Origin: Planctomycetota bacterium
GTDB lineage: Bacteria; Planctomycetota; Phycisphaerae; Phycisphaerales; SM1A02
NCBI GenBank assembly: GCA_024226535.1
Contig: JAAELP010000400.1
Coordinates: 40,344 to 104,343, forward strand
Reading direction: 5' to 3'
Length of the DNA stretch: 64,000 bases
Under the pieces are notes generated by a model that was not told the DNA's origin, searched no databases, and saw only the letters and a program-made list of their open reading frames with translations. Positions 42,862 through 50,811 of this stretch are shown here, piece after piece (position 1 is the first letter of the stretch; every line of letters starts with the position of its first letter). The position numbers were made by a program, and so were the translations under genes.

Positions 42862-43515
42862 TTACGGGGCGTTGAACGCGTTGTTCATGCGCTCGATGAG
42901 CTGATCGGTGATGTCGACGGTGGGGTTCACGTACAGCAGCCGTCGGGCCACCATCTGCTGCTTGACCTGTATCTCGCGCGGAATCTGCGACTCGGGATTG
43001 ACGGAAAGCTGCTGGCCCGTGTCGTCCATGAGGACGATGTCGTAGCCGCTCGCCTCGGCCAGCTCCTTGATCGCCCTCTTGACGCTGTAGTCGAGGTCGC
43101 GGAGCAGCAGCGACTTCTCGATGTCGACGGACTCGGTGGCGAAGCGCCGCCACGCCTCGAACTCGAGCACCTGGAGAGCGAGCTCCTCGCCGAGCTGCTG
43201 ACGTCTCGGGAGGTCAGCCTCGGGCACGTCGTTGAGCGCCGCCTGTTTGGCCTTGATCTTCTCCTGCCACTCTTCGTCCTCGGACTGCATCTTCTCGGCC
43301 ATGCTCTTGAGCCGCAGCTCGGCACGGACCCGCTCGTCGAGCTTCTCGAGCACCGCGGGGAGGTTGACGGAGACCACCGAGGTGGGCGGGGCGAGCATCA
43401 CGCGGCCCGCGGTACCGACGCCGACGCACGCGAAGGCGACGAGCACCGATGCCACCGCGAGCAAGCCGACGGTGCGCGCTCGGGACGTAGCGGAGATGTT
43501 CTTCCTGAAGGTCAT
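42862..43515 (-). CDS. OmpH/Skp-type periplasmic chaperone (copy 2)
   Basis: A 217-residue paralog of the downstream gene. The signal anchor is TVGLLAVASVLVAFACVGVG. VVSVNLPAVLEKLDERV starts the core, helical arms span about 62-140, and YDIVLMDDTGQQLSV matches the Skp strand. The ending LIERMNNAFNAP is shared with copy 1, so the two arose by tandem duplication. The ATG at 43515 follows a 167-base gap to bamA that holds a hairpin. Confidence 0.86.
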   Translation of the reverse strand: MTFRKNISATSRARTVGLLAVASVLVAFACVGVGTAGRVMLAPPTSVVSVNLPAVLEKLDERVRAELRLKSMAEKMQSEDEEWQEKIKAKQAALNDVPEADLPRRQQLGEELALQVLEFEAWRRFATESVDIEKSLLLRDLDYSVKRAIKELAEASGYDIVLMDDTGQQLSVNPESQIPREIQVKQQMVARRLLYVNPTVDITDQLIERMNNAFNAP

Positions 43516-43576
43516 CGCATGATTCCTGAGGCTGGAGAGGGGGGGTCCTCGACGAAAGGTCCCGGTCGGGGACACA

Positions 43577-43595
43577 GAATACCGCAAGGGTATTC
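43577..43595. promoter_or_regulatory. hairpin in bamA-ompH gap
   Basis: GAATACC, five-base loop, GGTATTC is a perfect seven-base stem in the 167-base gap. It may stabilise or end part of the bamA message, or mark a promoter for the chaperone genes. No ORF is supported in the gap. Confidence 0.35.
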
Positions 43596-43682
43596 GACCC
43601 GATGCTGCCGGACGAATCGACGTTTTCGGCCCCGGGACGCCAACATCGCCCTTCCCGCGGGCTCGCGCAGGCCCGGATTCTT

Positions 43683-46043
43683 CTAGAAGGGCAACTCCGC
43701 GCTGAAGCTCAGGACCCGCTCGTCGTCGAGGTCCTGCTTCCTGATGGGCCAGCCGAAGTCGAAGGCGATCGGGACCGGACCGAGCGCGGGGATGTTCAGG
43801 CGAACGCCGAACCCGGCGGAGACGCGGTAGTCGTCGAACCCGACGGTGTTGGTGACCGTGCCGGAGTCCACGAAGACGACCCCGCTGATCGACTCCTGGA
43901 AGAGCGGGAACTCGTACTGCGCGCCGAGGAACGCCATCCACGTGCCGCCGACCGGATCCGACGACGGCTCCCCGTTCAGCAAGGTGCCCTTGGGACTGAT
44001 CTCGCGAAAGTCGAAGCCGCGGAACGAGCGACCGCCCAGGTAGTAGCGCTCGTACGTCGGCACGCGGCTGGGTCCGAAGATGTACCCGAGCCGAGACCGC
44101 AGGCGCAGCGTCGTCTTGCGCCCGAGGAGATCCTCGTCGAGCGTGAGGTACACGGTGTAGTCGAGCGACGTATTGAAGAAGTCGAAGTCGCCCGTGAAAT
44201 AGTCGATCGAGAGGTTCAGCCGGCTGCCGCGCCCGGGCCGCCGGAACGTGTCGAGCGTCGTGCGCGTGAGGACGATGCCGACGGACTGCAGCGTGTCCGG
44301 GCCGGCGTCGGCGAAGACCGCCGTCGGCGCGATGATCGAGATGTCCGTCAGCTCCACGCGCTCGTACCGCGTGCGGTAGCCGATCTGCCAGACGTCCCCG
44401 AGCCGGCGCGAGAGCGACACGCTGGCCGTCGCCCGCTTCTCGTCGTACTGGTCGTAATCCCGTCGCAGGAAGATGCCCGCCGTCGTGAGCGCGTAGTCGC
44501 TGTCGAACAGGTGCGGCTCCGTGAGGCTGACGGAGTACTGGAAGATCTCGTCGCCCGGACGGAACGCCAACGAGAACTGCTGGCCCGCCCCGCGGAAGGC
44601 CCGACCGGAGAACCACTCCTCGAAGGACTCGGGGAAGTCGGCGATGTCGAAGTTGCTCTGGTTCACGGAGAAGTCGCCGAACACGCCGGAGTCGGACCCG
44701 ACCGCGACGCCGAAGTTGACGGAGCCGGTGTTCCGCTCCTTCACCTCCACGAGCAGATCGCGAAACTCCGAGTCGACGGGGTCCGGCTGCTGGATCGTGA
44801 TCCGCACGTCGTTGAACAGCCGCGTGTTCCGGACCAGATCCTCGGACTTCTGAAGGCCCACGGTGTCGTAGGGGCGACCGGGCTGGAGCCGCATGAGCCG
44901 GCGAACCACGCGGTCGCGGGTCAGGAAGTTGCCGTTGATCCGGATGAGCCCGACGCGGTAGAGCCGGCCCTCCTCGATGTCGAGTTGGAGGTCCACCACG
45001 GGATCCGGCCCGCTCCGCAGCTCCGACGCGTCCACGCGCACGTCGAGGTAGCCGAGCATGCCGTAGGCGTCCTCCACGACCTTGATCGACTTGAGGAGGG
45101 CCTCGCGGCTGTACACGTCGCCCGTCTTCATCTCCAGGAGCGCGGCGATCTGCTCGCTCGTGAACAGCGTGGGTGGATCGCCCGCGGGAAAGGTGAGTTG
45201 AACCCGGACCGATCCGAGCGTGTACTGCCGCCCCTCCGAGACGTGGAAGATGACCTTGGCCTCGGTGTTGTCGGGGCTGAGCTGGATCGAGTGGCCGACC
45301 CGCACGTCAAGGTGACCGCGGTCGCGGTAGAACTCGACGACCGCGTTCGCGTCGGTCACGAGCACGTCCTGGTCGAGGACGCCGGCCCGGAGCAGCGGGA
45401 TGCTCGTGCGGGTCTTGATCTCCGCCTGGACGCGCTTGACCGGAAACGAATCGACGCCGTCGAACTCGATCACCTTCACGCGGACGCGCGGCCCCTCGAT
45501 GATGTTGAAGATGAGGATACCGCGCTCCGCGAGCTGCGACTCGTCGATCGAGACCTCGGTCAGGTAGTAGCCCTTCTTGCGGTAGAGCGCCTTGATGTCC
45601 CGCTTCGCCTTCTCGATCAGGTACCGGTCGCGCGGTCCGCCGGGGACCTGTCGCACGATCGCGCGGAGTTGCTCGTCCGGGATCGCCCGGTTGCCGATCG
45701 TCTGGACCGCGCTGATCGGCGGCTGGACGGTCACGGAGTACAGCACGATCACCGTGCCATCCTCGCCGAGCTGAGCCTCGGCGGTCACGAACGCGAAGCG
45801 GCCGAGGCTGTAGATGCGGTTCACGTCGTCCCGCACGACCTGGGCGTCGTACGGATCGCCGACCACGGCCCGGATGTTGTTCCGGATGAGCTGCTCGTCG
45901 GGGGCGTCCGCCCCCTCGATCCGAATCAACGACATGGGACGATCGGCGAGCGCCGCGTCGCGTTCAACGAGGTTCTGCCCCGTCGCGAGACGTGCCAGCA
46001 GCAGGAGCGCGATCCACGCGAACCGGAGCAACGATCCACCCAT
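43683..46043 (-). CDS. bamA: outer-membrane protein assembly factor BamA
   Basis: A 786-residue Omp85 protein that inserts beta-barrel proteins into the outer membrane. The signal peptide is LLRFAWIALLLLARLATGQ. Five POTRA-like domains occupy about residues 40-430 (recurring strands such as TIGNRAIPDEQLRAIVRQV and RINGNFLTRDRVVRRLMRLQPG). The 16-stranded barrel follows, with the lid-lock YYLGGRSFRGFDFREISPKG and the terminal Phe. The ATG at 46043 gives the best signal peptide; a GTG at 46073 is possible. It heads the skp-lpx operon. Confidence 0.96.
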   Translation of the reverse strand: MGGSLLRFAWIALLLLARLATGQNLVERDAALADRPMSLIRIEGADAPDEQLIRNNIRAVVGDPYDAQVVRDDVNRIYSLGRFAFVTAEAQLGEDGTVIVLYSVTVQPPISAVQTIGNRAIPDEQLRAIVRQVPGGPRDRYLIEKAKRDIKALYRKKGYYLTEVSIDESQLAERGILIFNIIEGPRVRVKVIEFDGVDSFPVKRVQAEIKTRTSIPLLRAGVLDQDVLVTDANAVVEFYRDRGHLDVRVGHSIQLSPDNTEAKVIFHVSEGRQYTLGSVRVQLTFPAGDPPTLFTSEQIAALLEMKTGDVYSREALLKSIKVVEDAYGMLGYLDVRVDASELRSGPDPVVDLQLDIEEGRLYRVGLIRINGNFLTRDRVVRRLMRLQPGRPYDTVGLQKSEDLVRNTRLFNDVRITIQQPDPVDSEFRDLLVEVKERNTGSVNFGVAVGSDSGVFGDFSVNQSNFDIADFPESFEEWFSGRAFRGAGQQFSLAFRPGDEIFQYSVSLTEPHLFDSDYALTTAGIFLRRDYDQYDEKRATASVSLSRRLGDVWQIGYRTRYERVELTDISIIAPTAVFADAGPDTLQSVGIVLTRTTLDTFRRPGRGSRLNLSIDYFTGDFDFFNTSLDYTVYLTLDEDLLGRKTTLRLRSRLGYIFGPSRVPTYERYYLGGRSFRGFDFREISPKGTLLNGEPSSDPVGGTWMAFLGAQYEFPLFQESISGVVFVDSGTVTNTVGFDDYRVSAGFGVRLNIPALGPVPIAFDFGWPIRKQDLDDERVLSFSAELPF

Positions 46044-46154
46044 GGTGTCGCGAAGGATACTCGGGGCGCGCACGGGTCACAAGGATCGGGCGCCCTCGCC
46101 CCCGCCGTCCGCGTTGACCGGCGCCGCTCGCGGAGATAGCTTCATGAGCCCCGC

Positions 46155-47195
46155 ATGACGATTCTGCTGCATGAACTCGCGGAACGACTCGGCGCCACCG
46201 TCGAAGGCGATGGAGACGTCGAGATCTCCGGATGTGCGCCGATCGACACCGCGGGCCCCACCGAGATCACGTTCCTGGCGAATCGCAAGTACGCGCAGTT
46301 CCTCCGGAGCACGCGCGCCGCGGGCGTCCTCATCGACTCGAGCACGCCTTGTCCGGATCACGTCACGCGTCTCGTGTGCGACGATCCGTACTTCGCATTC
46401 CGGAACGCCCTCGTGGAGTTGTGTGGCTTCCGGACGCACCCGGCTCCGATCGACCCCGACGCCGCGCGGATCCACCCCGCGGCCACGGTCGCCGACGATG
46501 CCGTCGTTCATCCGTACGTGGTCGTCGAGGAGGGCGCGTCGGTGGGCCGGCGGACGGTGCTCTACCCCGGTGTGTACATCGGGACGGGCACGGTCGTCGG
46601 GGACGACTGCATCCTCTATCCGAACGTCACCGTGTACGACCGCTGCGTGTTGGGTGACCGCGTCACGCTGCACTCGTCCACCGTCATCGGGCACGACGGC
46701 TTCGGGTACGCCACGCACGGCGGGCGTCACGAGAAGATCCCGCAGACGGGCAACGTCGTCATCGAGGATGACGTGGAGCTCGGGGCGGGCTGCGCGATCG
46801 AGCGGGCGGCGATCGAGGAAACACGGATCGGCAAGGGCACGAAGTTCGCCGACCTCATCTCGATCGGCCACGGGACGCGCGTCGGCGATCATTGCCTGCT
46901 CGTCTCCCTCGTCGGCATCTCCGGATCCGTCGACGTGGGCAACTACGTCGCCATCGGTGGCCAGGCGGGCGTCACCGGCCACCTCAAGATCGGCGACGGT
47001 GTCCAGGTCATGGCCAGGGCCGCGGTCGCCCGCGACGTCGAGCCGGGCCGTCGCGTCGGCGGCGTGCCCGCCATCGACAGCGAGGACGCGAAGAGGAACG
47101 CGCTCGCCGGGACCGATCTCTACGGGCTGTTCAAGCGCGTGCGTCAACTCGAGCGTGAGGTCCGGCGGCTGCGTGAGGAGGGCGACGACGGCTGA
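46155..47195 (+). CDS. second, divergent LpxD-type N-acyltransferase
   Basis: A 346-residue protein of the LpxD family, on the opposite strand from the main lpx operon. It has the N-terminal domain (TAGPTEITFLANRKYAQFL) and the hexapeptide repeat helix (VHPYVVVEEGASVGRRTVLYPG). The catalytic-His position reads ISIGHGTRVGDHCLL rather than VQIAHNCVVG: His kept, following Asn changed to Gly. GISGSVDVGNYVAIGGQAGVTG matches LpxD. A basic coiled tail (RVRQLEREVRRLREE) ends it. It may add a different acyl chain. A TAGCTT -10-like hexamer is at 46137-46142. Confidence 0.85.
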   Translation: MTILLHELAERLGATVEGDGDVEISGCAPIDTAGPTEITFLANRKYAQFLRSTRAAGVLIDSSTPCPDHVTRLVCDDPYFAFRNALVELCGFRTHPAPIDPDAARIHPAATVADDAVVHPYVVVEEGASVGRRTVLYPGVYIGTGTVVGDDCILYPNVTVYDRCVLGDRVTLHSSTVIGHDGFGYATHGGRHEKIPQTGNVVIEDDVELGAGCAIERAAIEETRIGKGTKFADLISIGHGTRVGDHCLLVSLVGISGSVDVGNYVAIGGQAGVTGHLKIGDGVQVMARAAVARDVEPGRRVGGVPAIDSEDAKRNALAGTDLYGLFKRVRQLEREVRRLREEGDDG

Positions 47196-47210
47196 CGGCG
47201 ACGGGCGCCG
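47196..47210. terminator. short convergent hairpin
   Basis: CGGCG, five-base loop, CGCCG lies between the stops of the second lpxD and the 65-residue ORF. It is too short to be confident. Confidence 0.25.
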
Positions 47211-47211
47211 A

Positions 47212-47409
47212 TCAGCGGAGCCGCGCCCGCGGTGGTCGCGCCGCGGGACGCTCGACGGCGCGCACGTCGCCGCGTGTCGAACGCCCGACGGACGACTCCC
47301 CGGGAGCCGCATCCTTCGAGACCGCCGCTCCGACGCACATGCCGAGCACCGTCGCCGCAACGATCAGCTTCCGCGGCGGATCGAGGGCCGGAGCCTTCCT
47401 TCTCGCCAT
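47212..47409 (-). CDS. 65-residue single-helix hypothetical protein
   Basis: Starts MARRKAPALDPPRK, then a hydrophobic segment LIVAATVLGMCVGAAVS (about residues 15-31) and a basic/Pro-rich tail. AGGAAA lies seven bases before the ATG. It occupies most of an otherwise empty 420-base gap between lpxD and gcvT and ends at a convergent hairpin. No homologue is recognised. The positive-inside rule predicts a cytoplasmic N-terminus. Confidence 0.45.
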   Translation of the reverse strand: MARRKAPALDPPRKLIVAATVLGMCVGAAVSKDAAPGESSVGRSTRGDVRAVERPAARPPRARLR

Positions 47410-47605
47410 TGCTGCTTTCCTGCGTGGTCCGCGCATGCGGTGCCTCCCCCCTGGTGCCTCCGTCACCAGGACCGTCCAATACGCCGCGGGCGGGTGCAAC
47501 CGGCAAAGGGGGGCGGCGAGCGGAACCTGCGAAGCGGTATCGGTCGTGCGGGAACGTCCGGGAAAGAGGGCCGCGTCCCCCCTTTTTCGCGCGGAGGTGA
47601 CCCGA
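47410..47605. other. non-coding gap upstream of gcvT
   Basis: No ORF is supported here. It contains GTGCCTCC/GGTGCCTCC direct repeats (about 47440-47460) and the AAAGAGGG...CCCCCCTTT imperfect inverted repeat (about 47562-47586). GGAGGTGA at 47593-47600 is too far (18 bases) to serve the gcvT ATG well. I looked for a glycine riboswitch and did not find its conserved core. Confidence 0.4.
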
Positions 47606-47611
47606 TACCCT
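47606..47611 (+). promoter_or_regulatory. -10-like TACCCT for gcvT
   Basis: TACCCT six bases before the gcvT ATG, the same spacing as pdxJ, queD and dut. Confidence 0.4.
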
Positions 47612-47617
47612 CTCCCC

Positions 47618-48760
47618 ATGGGCACGAACACGGCTGAAGGAACGTTGCGGCAGACCCCGCTCCACGCATTCCACCTCGAGCAGGGGGCGAAGATGGTGGA
47701 CTTCACGGGCTGGTCGATGCCGCTGCACTACGGATCGATCCTCGACGAGCACCGGCAGGTGCGGTCCAGCGGCGGGTGCTTCGACGTGACGCACATGGGG
47801 CGGCTCGTGATCACCGGCCGTGACGCGCGGCGTTTCCTCGATCGCGTCTGCACGCGGCAGATCGCGGGCATGAAGGACGGGCAGGCGCGGTACTCGATCG
47901 TGTGCAACGAGCGTGGCGGCTGCCGCGACGACGTGCTCGTCTACCGGCTCGGCGAGAGCGAGTATTGGATGGTCTGCAACGCCGCGAACCGCGAGAAGCT
48001 GCTCGAGCACTTCGACACGGTGCGCGGCGATCTGGTGTTCAAGCTCGACGACATCACGGAGAAGTCGGTGATGATCGCGGTCCAGGGACCGCGGGTGATG
48101 GAGATCATCGGGCGCTACTCGCGGGAGATCCCGGAGGTGAAGCGATATTGGTTCACGCGTCTGAACGTGCTCGGGCTCGGGGCGATCGTCTCCCGCACGG
48201 GCTACACCGGCGAGGACGGCGTCGAGATCATGTTCAGAAGCGACTCGTTCGTCGCGTCGCTCGCGCTGAAGACACTCATGAAGGACTTCAGCGCCCTCGA
48301 GGACGTCATCCGCCCCGCCGGTCTCGGAGCGCGCGACAGCTTGCGGCTCGAGGCGGCGATGGCGCTGTACGGTCACGAGATCAGCGAGGAGATCGACCCC
48401 GTCTCCGCCGGGCTCGACTTCGCGATCAAGCTCGCCAAGGGTGACGACGATCCCGACATCGGACGCTTCATCGGTCAGGACGCGCTGCAGGCGATCGCCG
48501 CCGACGGGCCGCGCCGCCGCCTCGTGGGCCTCGTGCTCGACTCCCCGCGCGCCGCCCGACAGGAGATGGCCGTGCAACGCGACGGCACCGTGATCGGCGC
48601 CGTGACGAGCGGGTGCGTGAGCCCGACGCTCGAGAAGTCCATCGCGATGGCATACGTGGACGCCGACCACGCGGACGAGGGCACGACGGTGTGTGTCGAT
48701 CTGGGCCGCCAGACCGTGGACGCGACGATCGTCCCGCTGCCGTTCTACAAGCGCGGGTGA
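47618..48760 (+). CDS. gcvT: aminomethyltransferase GcvT
   Basis: A 380-residue T-protein of the glycine cleavage system. It moves the methylene group from the H-protein-bound intermediate to tetrahydrofolate, releasing ammonia. VDFTGWSMPLHYGSILDEHRQVR (from about residue 26) and FDVTHMGRLVITG are N-terminal signatures. CRDDVLVYRLGESEYWMV contains the folate-binding Asp. RTGYTGEDGVEIMF and RPAGLGARDSLRLEA follow. No gcvH or gcvP is in the window. The ATG at 47618 follows a -10-like hexamer by six bases. Confidence 0.96.
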   Translation: MGTNTAEGTLRQTPLHAFHLEQGAKMVDFTGWSMPLHYGSILDEHRQVRSSGGCFDVTHMGRLVITGRDARRFLDRVCTRQIAGMKDGQARYSIVCNERGGCRDDVLVYRLGESEYWMVCNAANREKLLEHFDTVRGDLVFKLDDITEKSVMIAVQGPRVMEIIGRYSREIPEVKRYWFTRLNVLGLGAIVSRTGYTGEDGVEIMFRSDSFVASLALKTLMKDFSALEDVIRPAGLGARDSLRLEAAMALYGHEISEEIDPVSAGLDFAIKLAKGDDDPDIGRFIGQDALQAIAADGPRRRLVGLVLDSPRAARQEMAVQRDGTVIGAVTSGCVSPTLEKSIAMAYVDADHADEGTTVCVDLGRQTVDATIVPLPFYKRG

Positions 48761-48782
48761 CGGACGCGGTCGCGGTCGCGCG
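48761..48782. repeat. GGTCGC/GGACGC hexamer tract in convergent gap
   Basis: The complete 22-base gap between the gcvT and sigma-factor stops consists of GGACGC/GGTCGC units. Confidence 0.7.
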
Positions 48783-49697
48783 CTACGAGGCCTTTGCCCG
48801 CCGGTTGCGACCGTGCGTGCCGTCGCCGGTGTCCGCGTCGCTGGATGGATCGCGGTAGAACCGGCTCGGTCGGTCGTCCATCAGGTGGCTCTGGAGTCGG
48901 CGCAGGGCGTCGACCTCGATCTGGCGCACGCGCTCGCGGGTGAGCCCGACCTCGTGACCGATCTGCTTGAGCGTGAGCGGCTCCTGCCCCTCCAGTCCGA
49001 AGCGCAGCTTGAGCACGCGGGCGTCCCGTTCGTCGATCGCATCGAGCAGCTTCAGGATGACCTGGAACTCCTCGGTACGGCCGAGCGTCTCTTCCGGGGC
49101 GTCCTGCCGCTTGTCGACGAACAGGTCGGCGAAGTCGATCGCCTCCCCGTCCTCACCGGACGGAGCCTGCGGCGGCGCGTGGAACGCCTTCATCGCCCGC
49201 CGGATGATCAGGAGCTTCTTCGGGGGAACCTCCATCGCCCGCGCCAACTCCTGGTTCGTCGGCGGCCGGCCGAGTTCCTCCTCCAGTCGACGCGACGCTT
49301 CCTTCCACCGCGCGATCAGCTCGACCATGTACGCGGGAATGTGAATCGGCTGCACCGCGTTGATGAGCGTGCGCTTGATCGCCTGCTTGATCCACCACGA
49401 CGCGTACGTCGAGAAGCGCGCGCCCTGCGCCGGGTCGAACCCCTCCACCGCGCGGATGAGACCGATGTTGCCCTCCTCGATGAGGTCCGCGAGGGGGAGA
49501 CCGCGATGCACGTAGTTCTTGCCGATCGAGACGACGAGGCGGAGGTTCGCCTTGATCATCCGGTCCTTGGCGGCATGATCATTGTCGTTGATGATCCGCC
49601 ACCCGAGCATCTTCTCCTCCTCGGCGGTGAGGAGGTTGACCTCGTTGATCTGCCTCAGGTAGAGCTGCAGATCGGTTTGCAGGCCTGATCGAGCCAT
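48783..49697 (-). CDS. RpoD-family (group 2) RNA polymerase sigma factor
   Basis: A 304-residue sigma-70 family factor with regions 1.2-4.2 and no long region 1.1. Region 1.2 is DLQLYLRQINEVNLLTAEEE. Regions 2.2-2.4 hold LIEEGNIGLIRAVEGFDP and FSTYASWWIKQAIKRTL. Region 3 begins HIPAYMVELI, and region 4.2 contains TLKQIGHEVGLTRERVRQIE. The DNA-reading helices are RpoD-like, so it should use TATAAT/TTGACA-type promoters. The housekeeping sigma is probably elsewhere. GAAGGA precedes the ATG. It is divergent from the UVR gene, with a 296-base gap. Confidence 0.93.
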   Translation of the reverse strand: MARSGLQTDLQLYLRQINEVNLLTAEEEKMLGWRIINDNDHAAKDRMIKANLRLVVSIGKNYVHRGLPLADLIEEGNIGLIRAVEGFDPAQGARFSTYASWWIKQAIKRTLINAVQPIHIPAYMVELIARWKEASRRLEEELGRPPTNQELARAMEVPPKKLLIIRRAMKAFHAPPQAPSGEDGEAIDFADLFVDKRQDAPEETLGRTEEFQVILKLLDAIDERDARVLKLRFGLEGQEPLTLKQIGHEVGLTRERVRQIEVDALRRLQSHLMDDRPSRFYRDPSSDADTGDGTHGRNRRAKAS

Positions 49698-49993
49698 GCC
49701 GGTCCTTCAGTCAGGGGGTCATCATCATGCCCGCGCTCCGGCGCGCGATCGCGCCGACGGGCGAGACGGAGGTGGTTCGCAACGACTTGTTCGGGCTGGT
49801 GGGGACGGGGAGATCCGACGGGACGCTCCCGGTACCGGATCGACTGGCCCCTCCGCTCCCAGACCGCCGATTCATGGGTTAACCTTTCGTACGAGTTAGT
49901 CTCGGCCGGATCGAGGGGCCGCTTGAGATGCGCAAACGACGCGCCATGACCTTCTGACCGAGCGCGACCGATGTCCGATAAAGGTGAGCGAAG
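49698..49993. other. 296-base divergent regulatory gap
   Basis: The gap between the sigma-factor and UVR-protein genes holds no ORF that I can support. GTTAAC at about 49879-49884 and TTAGTC near 49896-49901 are the only AT-richer promoter-like stretches. Confidence 0.4.
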
Positions 49994-50755
49994 ATGGGCG
50001 TGCCCGACGACGACCTGACACAGTTCCTGAAAGACTGGCCGTACGAATCGGGACGGATCACCGCTCGGTGCCTGACGGGCACGGACGGACGAGAGAAGAT
50101 CCAGGTGCGGATCGACCTCGGCGTTCTCCAGATGGAGATGGACGGACGCCCGGACGGGCTTGCGCCGGAGGGCTTCCCGTCGCTGCTGGAACACCACCTC
50201 GACCGGGTCGATCGCTACACGCGGGAGTCAGGCACGGCCTCCGGCTTCGTGATCACCCCCGAAGAATGTCGGGCTTTGCGGGAGGAGGCGATCCAGTACT
50301 ACCACCGGTACGTCGCCCTGTTCGCGTTGGGGGATTATGCGCGGGTGGTGCGCGATACCTCGCGGAACCTCCGGGCGTTCGATCTCTGTCGCGATTACGC
50401 GGCCCTGGAGCTGGATCGCGGCCTCCTGGAGCAGTTCCGTCCCCACGTGGCCATGATGCGGGCTCGCGCCGAGGCCGAGCTCGCGGTCAAGGAGAAGCAG
50501 CCCAAGCAGGCGCTCACCGCGATCGATCGCGGGCTCGAGGAGATCAGGGCGTGCCTCGAGGAGAGCGGGCGGGGCGAGGCGTTCGAGACCTCCAACGAGG
50601 TCCAGCTTCTCCGGGGCATGCGTGACGTCCTCGTCCCCAAGCTCCCCGCCAGCCAGCGTGTCGAGCTACGCGAGCGTCTCCAGGCGGCCCTGGACGCGGA
50701 GAACTACGAGCTGGCGGCGATCCTGCGGGACGAGCTGAGGTTGTTGAAGGACTAG
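49994..50755 (+). CDS. UVR-motif protein
   Basis: A 253-residue soluble protein ending in a UVR motif (QRVELRERLQAALDAENYELAAILRDEL, about residues 221-248), the helical hairpin by which UvrB and UvrC bind each other. It is also found in McsA and Clp adaptors. The rest is TPR-like helices (about 85-215) after a beta-rich start (QVRIDLGVLQMEMDG). There are no zinc Cys pairs, so it is not McsA. Function is unknown. AAGGTGAG precedes the ATG. Confidence 0.78.
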   Translation: MGVPDDDLTQFLKDWPYESGRITARCLTGTDGREKIQVRIDLGVLQMEMDGRPDGLAPEGFPSLLEHHLDRVDRYTRESGTASGFVITPEECRALREEAIQYYHRYVALFALGDYARVVRDTSRNLRAFDLCRDYAALELDRGLLEQFRPHVAMMRARAEAELAVKEKQPKQALTAIDRGLEEIRACLEESGRGEAFETSNEVQLLRGMRDVLVPKLPASQRVELRERLQAALDAENYELAAILRDELRLLKD

Positions 50756-50806
50756 CGACGAAGCGACGAAGGGACTGCGCAACGGCACTCTTCGTCGCTC
50801 CGTCGC
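50755..50806. terminator. octamer-built bidirectional hairpin
   Basis: Two GCGACGAA units (50755-50770) and two inverted units TTCGTCGC and TCCGTCGC (50791-50806) form a long stem between the UVR gene and the TPR gene stops. It is likely to work in both directions. Confidence 0.6.
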
Positions 50807-50811
50807 TTCCC

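Noticed and set aside
43602..46139. 845-codon plus-strand ORF opposite bamA
   Set aside because: Antisense shadow of bamA with no recognisable fold.
47410..47617. Glycine riboswitch upstream of gcvT
   Set aside because: I looked for the conserved GGAGAG and CGCCGAAGG-type cores and did not find them.
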